Origin: Corynebacterium auris
GTDB taxonomy: Bacteria > Actinomycetota > Actinomycetes > Mycobacteriales > Mycobacteriaceae
Direction: 5' to 3'
Length of the DNA: 64,000 nt
NCBI RefSeq assembly: GCF_030408575.1
Contig: NZ_CP047047.1
Span: 496,001 to 560,000, forward strand
A program made the position numbers and the translations under genes. Shown here in pieces: positions 49,521 to 58,200 of this stretch (position 1 is the stretch's first letter; each line of letters begins with the position of its first letter). The notes below the pieces were generated by a model. The model was not told the origin of the DNA. It did no database searches and worked only from the letters and a program-made list of their open reading frames with translations.

Positions 49521-49733
49521 GTGGTGGATCTTGCTGCCGCGGTGCGCACACGCCGCCGCGAACTGAACTTGACCCAGGAAGAACTCGCAGACCTGGCGCA
49601 GGTGGCGGAACGGACGGTCCGGGCCATTGAGGCCGGCAAGCAAACGGTGCAGCTGGATAAGGCCGTGCAGGTCTTAAGTGCCATCGGGCTCGAGCTCGCG
49701 GTGCAAGTTCACGTTCCCGAGGCGCTGCGATGA
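49521..49733 (+). CDS. hipB: HipB-like antitoxin (XRE family)
   Basis: 70-residue Cro/C1-type DNA-binding protein: RTRRRELNLTQEELADLAQVAERTVRAIEAGKQTVQLDKAVQVLSAIGLEL. It is expected to bind HipA, neutralise it and repress the operon. The start is GTG 49521 or GTG 49524; GAGGG lies just before. The last 4 nt overlap hipA (ATGA). Three upstream dyads would be its operators. Confidence 0.88.
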   Translation: MVDLAAAVRTRRRELNLTQEELADLAQVAERTVRAIEAGKQTVQLDKAVQVLSAIGLELAVQVHVPEALR

Positions 49734-50893
49734 CAGCGACAACCACCGCCTATGTGTGGGTGGGTGAAGCTTTGGCGGCAACCATAACGCGAGACGCCCT
49801 GGGAACGACCTTCCAGTACCTCCCGGAGTATCTGGGCGCTGAAGGTCCCGCGGTCGCGACAACGCTTCCGAAAACGGCTCGTGCTTTCACGCTGCCGCCG
49901 GGTCAGGTCCCGCCGTTCTTTGCCGGGTTGTTGCCAGAGGGGCGCAGGTTGAGCGCATTGAGGAGGTCCCTGAAGACCTCCGCAGACGACGATCTCGGTC
50001 TGCTGCTGGCCGTGGGGGCGAATACTGTGGGCAACGTCTCCGTTTTGCCTGAAGGGAAGCGGCCGCAGGCTGTCCCCGGCAGCGTCGCGCTAGACAAGAA
50101 AGATGTCGATTTTTCCCGGATCCTCGCAGATGCCGGTGTTGGGGACCCGAACGCACTGCCGGGGGTGCAAGACAAGGCGTCGGCGCGCACTATCGCGATT
50201 CCCGTCGGCGGTGAGGCCTTGGTCAAACTGTCCCCGCCCGAGTACCCGGGTTTGGTGGAAAACGAACTCACGTGCCTGCGCGCTTTTCGCGCCATGCCGA
50301 TGGCGAAAAACAACGTGGTCGATGCGTCTATCGTGCGTGACGTCAACGGCGTACCCGGCTTAGTGGTGCGCCGCTTCGACGGCAGCTTTCCTCACAAGTA
50401 CCCGGTAGAAGATGCAGCGCAGTTGCTCGGCATCTACCCGGCGGATAAGTACAACGTCAGTTACGAGGAAGTGTGCGAGCGGGTCCTCGAGGTGGTGTCG
50501 GCGCCCGCGCTTGCCGCCCGCGGCCTCATGCTTCAGCTGGCCTTTGCGTGGCTGAGCGGAAACGGAGACGTGCATGCCAAGAACATCTCGGTGATCAACA
50601 CAGGCAAGGGGTACGAGCTGACGCCGGTCTACGACATCCCTAGCACGGCGCCCTACGGCGATCACTCGCTCGCCCTTGAGGTCGGTGGCCAAACGGCAGG
50701 GTTGAGCCGGAAGCGCTTTGTAGCCCTGTGCCACAACGTTGGGGTGTCAGAGAAACTGGCGCACAAGATTGCTGAGCAGGCCCTCGCGGCCACCGATGAC
50801 CTAGGCCGCGCGCTTATGAGCGCCGCCTCCTTCGATCCCCGCCGCGCCCGCGACCTCACCCGCACCCTGCGCAGCAGGCGGCAGCACTGGTGA
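49730..50893 (+). CDS. hipA: HipA-like serine/threonine kinase toxin
   Basis: 387 residues, full length for HipA. N-terminal HipA_N-type region (LPEYLGAEGPAVATTLPK...PFFAGLLPEGRRLSAL), then the kinase domain: lysine region GGEALVKLSPP, catalytic SGNGDVHAKNISV (about residues 274-286; Asp, His and Asn of the catalytic loop) and the metal-binding Asp in LTPVYDIPST. In E. coli HipA phosphorylates glutamyl-tRNA synthetase and causes persistence; the target here is unknown. Overlaps hipB by 4 nt (ATGA), the usual type II toxin-antitoxin coupling. Confidence 0.92.
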   Translation: MTATTTAYVWVGEALAATITRDALGTTFQYLPEYLGAEGPAVATTLPKTARAFTLPPGQVPPFFAGLLPEGRRLSALRRSLKTSADDDLGLLLAVGANTVGNVSVLPEGKRPQAVPGSVALDKKDVDFSRILADAGVGDPNALPGVQDKASARTIAIPVGGEALVKLSPPEYPGLVENELTCLRAFRAMPMAKNNVVDASIVRDVNGVPGLVVRRFDGSFPHKYPVEDAAQLLGIYPADKYNVSYEEVCERVLEVVSAPALAARGLMLQLAFAWLSGNGDVHAKNISVINTGKGYELTPVYDIPSTAPYGDHSLALEVGGQTAGLSRKRFVALCHNVGVSEKLAHKIAEQALAATDDLGRALMSAASFDPRRARDLTRTLRSRRQHW

Positions 50894-50929
50894 GACCGGG
50901 CACTGCAAGCGAAAACACCGCGCGCCCAA

Positions 50930-50935
50930 TAGAAT
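50930..50935 (+). promoter_or_regulatory. -10 box of deacetylase-like gene (leaderless)
   Basis: TAGAAT lies 8 nt before ATG 50944, with no ribosome binding site. Confidence 0.6.
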
Positions 50936-50943
50936 CCGCTGAC

Positions 50944-51870
50944 ATGGGAAAAGTGCCTCCGCCCCGCCTCGTGAGCCGACGCGACGCCCTCCTCGCGGGC
51001 CTGGCATTACCGCTGCTCGGCGCGGCGTCGTGCGCGGCGCCGCAGGGCGCGGGAGGCGGGGAGGCGCCCCCGGAGCAGCCGACGCCCTCGGCGACCAAAA
51101 CGGCGAGGGTGGACGTCGATAAGCCTCTGCCCGCGGACGTCGCGGCGAAGTACGACAGCGCCGAGCCCCGCGTGTGGGGCTACGACCTGCCGGGGATCGT
51201 GGAGGCGCTCGACCCGAGCTCGACGTCGATCGCCCTGACCTTCGACGCCTGCGGCGGGCCGCACGGCTCGCTTATCGACGACCCCCTGCTCGCCCTCCTC
51301 GAGCAGCAGGCCGTGCCGGCGACCCTGTTCTGGAACAAGCGCTGGATCGAGCAGAACCCGCAGCGGGCGCGGGACATCGCGCAGAACCCGCTGTTCCAGA
51401 TCGAAAACCACGGCACCCTGCACAAGCCGCTGTCGGTCAACGGCCGCGCCGCCTACGGCATCCCCGGCACCGAAAGCGCCGCGGAGCTGGTCGAGGAGAT
51501 CGAGGGCAACCGCCGGTTCCTGCGGGAGTTCCTCGGCGTGGAGTCGAACTGGTTCCGCTCGGGCACCGCCTTCTACGACGACGTCGCGGTGGACATCGCG
51601 CGCGAGCTCGGCGTCAGCCTCGCCGGCTTCGCCGTCAACGGGGACGCGGGCGCCACCCTGCCCGGCGCCGCTGTGGCCAGCCACCTGCGGCAGGCCGCCC
51701 CGGGGGCAATCGTGCTCATGCACATGAACCAGCCCGGGCGGGGCACGGCCGACGGTGTCAGGGAGGCGATCCCGCAGCTGCGAGAGGCGGGTTTTACGTT
51801 TGCGAAGCTGGGGGAGGCGCCCGGCGAGTGCAGAGATCGCACCTGCGGTAAACTCGCCACAACCGCGTGA
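50944..51870 (+). CDS. NodB-type polysaccharide deacetylase-like exported lipoprotein
   Basis: 308 residues. The N-terminus carries a twin-arginine-like SRRDALLAG (residues 11-19), a hydrophobic core and a possible lipobox before Cys30, so it is probably exported and anchored. A Pro/Ala linker precedes a NodB domain with IALTFDACGGPHGS (about 96-109) and the H-x-x-x-H pair His156/His160 (ENHGTLHKPL). The first motif reads TFDA, not TFDD: Asp101 is kept but the second, metal-binding Asp is Ala102. It may act on cell-wall glycans or have altered chemistry. Confidence 0.82.
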   Translation: MGKVPPPRLVSRRDALLAGLALPLLGAASCAAPQGAGGGEAPPEQPTPSATKTARVDVDKPLPADVAAKYDSAEPRVWGYDLPGIVEALDPSSTSIALTFDACGGPHGSLIDDPLLALLEQQAVPATLFWNKRWIEQNPQRARDIAQNPLFQIENHGTLHKPLSVNGRAAYGIPGTESAAELVEEIEGNRRFLREFLGVESNWFRSGTAFYDDVAVDIARELGVSLAGFAVNGDAGATLPGAAVASHLRQAAPGAIVLMHMNQPGRGTADGVREAIPQLREAGFTFAKLGEAPGECRDRTCGKLATTA

Positions 51871-51958
51871 GCTGTATGCCCTGTGTCCGTTTTCAGGCAT
51901 CGTGCGGTTCATGTACGACTTGGCAGTCGGCGGCCCCAACGAATCGCAAGGAGTAATG

Positions 51959-54900
51959 ATGGCGGCTTCCCACGGGTACGCGGTGGTGGACCTCGAAACC
52001 ACGGGTTTCGGTCAGACCGACAGGATTGTCGAGATCGGGGTGGTGCTGCTGAACGCGGACCTCGAGGTTGAGGGGACCTGGGATACCCTCGTCCAGCCGA
52101 ACCGCGACATCCCGAATACCCACATCCACAAGGTGACGGCCTCTCAGCTCGTCCATGCCCCGGTATTCGCCGACGTTGCGCCCTACGTTGCCGGTCTTCT
52201 CAGCGGGCGGGTGCCGGTTGCGCACAACGCGAGCTTTGAAAAACGCTTCCTTACCCGTGAGTTCGAAGCCGCGGGGATCGCACTTAACGTGCGCCACATC
52301 GAGTGGCTCGACACCATGGTGCTCTCGCAGCGCCACCTGGGTACTTCCAAGCTTTCGGATTCGATCGCGCTCGCCCGCGTGGAGAACCCCCACGCGCATT
52401 CAGCGCTCGCGGACGCCCAGGCTACGGCGGATCTTCTCCGGGTTTTGACGCGCTCACACGGGGCTGTGCTGCCCCGCCTCAGGGCCATCGCGGCCGAATG
52501 TCCTCAGGTGGAAAAGCCCCGCACCCTGTCCCGCCAAGATACGGTATCGGGCGAGGAGCACTGGCTGGCGCGGTTGGCCGGCTCGCTGCCTGCGTCCGGG
52601 GCCGGCGCCTCGGAGCGCTACCGCCGTGCGCTCGCGGCCAGCTTGGTCGATAACAACCTCTCCGCCTCAGAAATTCAGCATCTGGGCAGCATTGCGCTTG
52701 CCGACGGCCTCTCGGTCGATGACATCAAGCAGACACACGAGGAGGTCGTCCGCCAGCTCGCCGTGGAGGCGTGGCTCGACGGAGTCATCACTGACAGCGA
52801 ACGGAGTGTCTTGACCCGACTCGCCGGCGATCTCGGTGTGTCGGCGGGCCTCGTCGCTTCGCTCCTGGCGGAGCCCGTCGACGGCGACGCCTCCGCGCGC
52901 TTCGCCCTGAAAACCGGGGACCGGGTCGCCTTCACCGGCTCGCTGGACCTGCCGCGCGAGGAATGGGAGCGCAGAGCAACCGGGGTCGGGCTGGTGCCGG
53001 GCGGTGTGATGAAGAAGACCGTCGTTGTCGTCTCGGCCAACCCCGACTCGATGAGCGGCAAAGCGGCGCGAGCCCGTGAACTCATGATCCCGATCGTCGA
53101 CGAGCAGAGCTTTGCACGACTTGTCTCGCAACTCGAGCCGCACCCGACCGGGGAAACACCCACGGAGGAGTGGCTCGGTTTCGCGTGGCTCGACCACCTC
53201 GGCACCGACGTGTACGGCGGCGCGTTGACTGCCGAGACGGTCGCCGCCCTCTGGATCGAGCACAAAGCCTCCGAACCCCTCTACCGCGTCTCTTCGGTGC
53301 TTAGCCCGCGGCACGTCATAGACCTTTCGCGTTCGAGCACCGAGGGCATTGCCCGGCAGTGGGCCTTTCGCTTCGAGCACATGCTCGAAGCCACCGTGCA
53401 CGATTTGAGAGACATCCCCGGCGTGGGCGCAAAGCGGCTCCAGCGCCTCGTCGAAGCGGTGGTGCTCGCCGCCATCGACGAAGACGGCGCCTATGGCGAG
53501 ACAAGCGGTTTCCTCGACGGCGACATTTACGCTGCGGAAGACTCCTTGGAAAAGCCGATTGACCAGCTAGAGGTGGTCAAGGGATGGGCCGCGCTCGCCG
53601 GAGCACCTTTCCCCGGAAGCGGCGAGGAAACCGTATCTACCCTGCTCAAAGCGTGCCTCAGTGAGCTTGTCGACGTCTGCATCCACGACGCACGCTCCCT
53701 CGCGATCGCCTCCCTCCGCTGGCTGGGCGAAGCGACCCTCGACGAACTGGGCGCGCAATTCGGCGTCACGCGGGAGCGAATCAGGCAGATTGAGAAGCAG
53801 CTGCGGAACGGTTTTGACGCGAAATCCCAGCTGAGTGCGGAAACCGCGAAACTTTTGGCAAAGCGCCTGGGCCCCCTCGTGCAGGTCTCGGCGGCCCAGG
53901 AGATCCTGCCAGGCCTCTGGCAGGAGGAGCCCGTACTCGCGCGCACCGCGGAGGAGTACTTCCGGCACATGTTCAACGCGTGGGAGAATGACGGGGCTTG
54001 GATCTCCGCCCCCGGGTTTGCGGACACGGTCGACACACTCCTCGCCAGGAACTCGAACGCCTACGGTGTTTTCAGCCCGGCAGAGGTCGCAGCCGAGCTG
54101 CACCTGGCCGAGGAGATTCTCCGCACCTGGTTGGAGGACAAACCCGGCTACATCGACCTCCCCGACGGCACCATGGCGTTGGCTCGAAACCACCAGGACA
54201 GGGCAGCGGCTGTTCTCTCGGTGAGCGGCGAACCTATGACGATCGAGCAGATTGCCGAGGCCCTCCAATCGGACGCCAATGTGCGGTCTATGGCGAATCA
54301 GCTTGCCGTGGACGACAGAATCTCGCGTGTGGCGAACTCAACCTACGCTCTGACCGAATGGGGATTGGAAGATTTCAGCACGATCGCGGAGTGGATCGGA
54401 CGGCGGGTGGATGAATCCGACACAGGCTCCGTGCTCTTGAGCGATTTGATCGCGGAGGCAGACCGCCTGCGGATCAGCGAATCCTCCGTGCGGGCGTATG
54501 CGGCGTCATCTGACTTTTCGCTGTCTGATGGCGTCGTGACGCGTGCGGAGGCAACCGACGAGGTGATCGCGGACGGGCCGGAAGATTCCAAGCACCTCTA
54601 CTTCCGCGACGGCGCCTGGCATCTACTGGTAACGGTGAACGCGGACCACCTCCGTGGCTCTGGGTTCCCCGTGCCGCGCGGCGTGGCGGGACTGTACAAA
54701 GTCGGCGTCAACGACTCAGTGGCAATTCCGAGCCGCCTCGGAGAACAGCACGTGCGGGTCAACCGGCTGAAGCAGGTCTCCACCTCCACCATCAGGCGTT
54801 TCCTCGACTCCCTGCAAACGGCTGCGGGCGAACGCGTGTGGCTACGCTTCGGGGCCGATACTTTCGACGTCGTCTCGGCTCCGCCATTCGACGAATCCCT

Positions 54901-55087
54901 GCAGGGGCTGGCGCTTCTTCTGTCCACGATGGGCCTCGATCCAGCACTGGCCGAGACCCCGGAGGCGGCGCAGGAATCAATCAACGAGGCCCTTGGGCTT
55001 GACCCTGGTGCTCCGCGCCGCCGCAGCACTGCGATTTTCGGCCACCGGCGCCAGGACGACCTCGCGGAAATCCTGCGCAGCCTCTAG
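51959..55087 (+). CDS. Multi-domain DEDDh exonuclease / BRCT-like / HhH / sigma-r4-like HTH protein
   Basis: 1042 residues, no signal peptide. Domains in order: a DnaQ-like DEDDh exonuclease (1-165; Asp11 and Glu13 in VVDLETTG, His147 and Asp152 in HSALADAQA); a helical segment (about 195-300); a BRCT-like region (about 315-390; GDRVAFTGSLDLPREEWERR); a helix-hairpin-helix (about 482-500; LRDIPGVGAKRLQRLVEAV); a sigma-70 region-4-like helix-turn-helix (about 594-617; LDELGAQFGVTRERIRQIEK); and a C-terminal half with more winged-helix-like blocks. The ExoII Asp is Glu94. ATG 51959 is 5 nt after AAGGAG. Function unknown. Confidence 0.85.
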   Translation: MAASHGYAVVDLETTGFGQTDRIVEIGVVLLNADLEVEGTWDTLVQPNRDIPNTHIHKVTASQLVHAPVFADVAPYVAGLLSGRVPVAHNASFEKRFLTREFEAAGIALNVRHIEWLDTMVLSQRHLGTSKLSDSIALARVENPHAHSALADAQATADLLRVLTRSHGAVLPRLRAIAAECPQVEKPRTLSRQDTVSGEEHWLARLAGSLPASGAGASERYRRALAASLVDNNLSASEIQHLGSIALADGLSVDDIKQTHEEVVRQLAVEAWLDGVITDSERSVLTRLAGDLGVSAGLVASLLAEPVDGDASARFALKTGDRVAFTGSLDLPREEWERRATGVGLVPGGVMKKTVVVVSANPDSMSGKAARARELMIPIVDEQSFARLVSQLEPHPTGETPTEEWLGFAWLDHLGTDVYGGALTAETVAALWIEHKASEPLYRVSSVLSPRHVIDLSRSSTEGIARQWAFRFEHMLEATVHDLRDIPGVGAKRLQRLVEAVVLAAIDEDGAYGETSGFLDGDIYAAEDSLEKPIDQLEVVKGWAALAGAPFPGSGEETVSTLLKACLSELVDVCIHDARSLAIASLRWLGEATLDELGAQFGVTRERIRQIEKQLRNGFDAKSQLSAETAKLLAKRLGPLVQVSAAQEILPGLWQEEPVLARTAEEYFRHMFNAWENDGAWISAPGFADTVDTLLARNSNAYGVFSPAEVAAELHLAEEILRTWLEDKPGYIDLPDGTMALARNHQDRAAAVLSVSGEPMTIEQIAEALQSDANVRSMANQLAVDDRISRVANSTYALTEWGLEDFSTIAEWIGRRVDESDTGSVLLSDLIAEADRLRISESSVRAYAASSDFSLSDGVVTRAEATDEVIADGPEDSKHLYFRDGAWHLLVTVNADHLRGSGFPVPRGVAGLYKVGVNDSVAIPSRLGEQHVRVNRLKQVSTSTIRRFLDSLQTAAGERVWLRFGADTFDVVSAPPFDESLQGLALLLSTMGLDPALAETPEAAQESINEALGLDPGAPRRRSTAIFGHRRQDDLAEILRSL

Positions 55088-55130
55088 ACGCGATCCAGGC
55101 TGCCGCGGGCCTGGTTCACTCGGTTTCGGC

Positions 55131-55195
55131 AAGAACAAAACGGCAAGAATCCACCGGAGACGAGCGAAACCGGGGATTCTTGCCGTTTAGTTCTT
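55131..55195. terminator. Bidirectional terminator between exonuclease gene and fas
   Basis: A 22-bp inverted repeat with one mismatch: 55131-55152 pairs with 55174-55195, the inner 15 bp are perfect, and the loop is 21 nt. T-rich tracts follow the stem on both strands. It serves both convergent genes. Confidence 0.88.
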
Positions 55196-55210
55196 AACCT
55201 GGGGGCGGGT

Positions 55211-58200
55211 TTACCCGCGCGGGTACACCCCGTCCTCCCCGAGCCGCGCGTCCGGGTCGAGCAGCAGCGCGATCTCGCCGTAGTGAACGTTGCCTTCGGC
55301 GAAGCGCCGGTTCTCCACCTGCGTGAACAGCTCGCGGCGGCCGGTCATGCCCGCCTCGAGCCAGCCGGCGCCGGCGCGCAGGCGGGCGGTGGCCCGCGAG
55401 CGCCACTCGGAAACAGACGCGCCTGAAGCAGCCAGCGCCGCCTCGAACACGCCCGGGTGCGCCAGCACCACAAGTGCACCGACGTGGCCGAAGCCCAGGG
55501 AGGTCAGGGCGGCGGCCTTCACGCTGCCGGCGCCCAGGGCCAGCGGGGCGCGCAGCCACACAAGGTTGCGGGCCTTGGCGCCCACCAGCGGGTCGACGCA
55601 GTCGAGCGACGCGTTGGCGGGGACGGTGCCGGTGGTGAGGACGTCGATAAGCCCGCCGACCTGGAACAATGCCGCGCCGGCCTTGGCGTGGCCCGTGAGC
55701 GTCTTCTGGGAGATGACGTAGAGGGGCGCGCGGGCGTCGCGGCCGATGGCCGGCCACAGGATGGAGTGCAGCTCGGACTCGTTCGGGTCGTTGGCGTTGG
55801 TGGAGGTGTCGTGCTTGGACAGCACGGTGACGTCGTCGGGCGAGAGCCCGAGCGAGGCCAGCGAGCGGGCCAGGCGGGAATCCGTGCCGCCGCGCGCCGC
55901 GCCGAGCACGCCCAGGCCGGGCGCCGGGATGGAGGTGTGGGCGCCGTCGCCGAAGGAGGAGGCGTAGGCGATGACGGCGCGCACCGGCAGCCCCAGCGAG
56001 GCGGCGACGGTGCCGCGCGCGATGAGCACGGTGCCGCCGCCCTCTGCCTCGAGGAAGCCGCCGCGGCGGCGGTCGTTGGCCCGGGAGATGAAGCGCTCGG
56101 AGATGCCCTTCGCGGTCATCGCGGCGGTCTCTGCGGTGGCGTTCATCTGGCCGAAGCCCTCGAGCGACTCGATCTGGACGTCGTCGATGCCGCCGGCGAC
56201 GACGAAGTCGGCCTTGCCCACGGCGATCTTGTCCACGGCCTCCTCGATGGACACCGCGGCGGTGGCGCAGGCGCCGACCGGGTGGATCATCGAGCCGTAG
56301 CCGCCCACCAGCGACTGCATGACGTGGGCTGCGACGACGTTGGGCAGCGCCTCCTGCAGGATGTCGGTCTGGCGCTCCTCGCCGAGCAGGCGGGAGACGA
56401 ACACCTGGTGCAGGGACTCCATGCCGCCGATGCCGGTGCCCTGGGTGGAGGCGACGTCGACGGGGTGGACGGCGCGCAGCAGCTCGGCGGGGGTGAACCC
56501 GGCGCCGACGAAGGCGTCGACGGCGGTGACCAGGTTCCACACGGAGATCCGGTCCATGTTGTCCACCATCTGCGCGGGGATGCCCCAGCGCGAGGGGTCA
56601 AAGTCGTCGGGCATCTGGCCGGCGACGGTGCGCGACAGCGTGGCCTTGCGCGGCACGCGGGCGGTGGCGCCGGCGAGGCGGGTGACGGTCCATTCGCCGT
56701 CGATAAGCTCGACCTTCGTCTTGCTCGGGTCGGCGACCTCGATGTCGCGGGCCGTGGCCTCGCTGTCGACGGTGAAGGTGATGTCGCGGTCGAGGTAGAC
56801 CTCGGCGAGGTCGATGGAGCCCTTGTCGGTGAGGAAGTACTTGTCCGTCAGCTCGCGCACGCCGGCGCGGGCGACCACCTCGTCGCGGAAGCGCTCGTAG
56901 ATGTCCTCCTCGGCGACGGCGTTGCCCTCGGCGTCGTACCAGCCGGGTGTCGGGTCTTCGGACCAGGTGACCAGGCCGGTCATCCAGGCCAGCTCGAGCA
57001 CGCCGGCGGCGGTGAGGTCGACCGAGCCGTCGCGGCGGATGCCGTACTCGGCCTCGCGGCGGGTGCGCCCGGAGCCCCAGGAGGACACCTCGCCGAGGCC
57101 GACGATGACGATCATGTCGTCGAGGCTGCACGCCACCTCGCCGACCTGCGCGCCCTCCGGCTGCTCCGGGGTGGCCACGTTGGGCAGGGCCTTGATCGCG
57201 CTGTCGCGTGTCGACGCCCCCTCGGCGCCGTCCTCAACCTCCGCGCCGCGGGCGAGCTCGGCGATCGAGATGCCCGCCTCGCTCAGGCCACCGGTGAGGT
57301 CCAGGTCGAGCGGCGCCTCCGCGGCCCGCGCCCGGGCCTCGGGGGTGACCAGCCCCATGAGCTCGGCGGAGATCTCCTCGGGGCTCCACACGTGGATGCC
57401 GGCCTTCTCGGCGGCGGGGACGAGCACGTCGTTGTCGCCCATGAGCGCGGTGCCGGCGACCCAGCCGATGCGGGCCTGCGCCAGGGTGACGCCTTCGGGC
57501 CAGCCGGTCTCGGAGGACCACTTGTTCACCACCGCGTCGAGCGCGGCCTTGACCTCGCCGTAGGCGCCGTCGCCGCCGAAGGTGCCGCGGTTGGGCGAGC
57601 CCGGCAGGACCACGTGGGTGCGGGTGGCCGGGAAGTCGTCGGCGGCCTGCGCCAGCTCGGACAGGCGCGCGATGGTGCGCTCGAGCGACCACAGCAGGAG
57701 GCGCGCCTGGGTTTCGGCGTTGCCGCCGACCTCCGCCAGCGAGCCGGACACGCCGGGCGCGGCGAAGGGGAACGCCAGGGTGGGGGTCAGGGCCGGCTTG
57801 ATCACGCGGACCTCGTTGCCCACCGTTTCGCGCTGCTCGGCGCCGATCCAGGAGGTCAGCGCGTCGATGTCGCGGTAGCTGGACAGGTTCGCCGGCACCA
57901 GCCAGAGCGCGGCCCCCGCCGAGGCGTGGTCGCGGTAGAGGGTGCGGGCGAACTCCTTGCGCGCCTGGGAGACGCGCGAGGCCGTCATGATCACGGTGGC
58001 GCCGCCCTCGAGCAGCCGCTCCACCAGCGCCGTGGCAATCGAGCCGGGGGCGGCGCCGGTGACCAGGGCGACGTCGCCGGCGTACGGCAGCTGCGGGCTG
58101 TCGAGCGCCGCCTCGGCGATCCGCGCCAGCGGGCCGGAGTAGCCGCGCTCGGCGTACCACTGCGCCTGCTCGGCGACGACGGGCCCGGTGCCGGCGAAGC

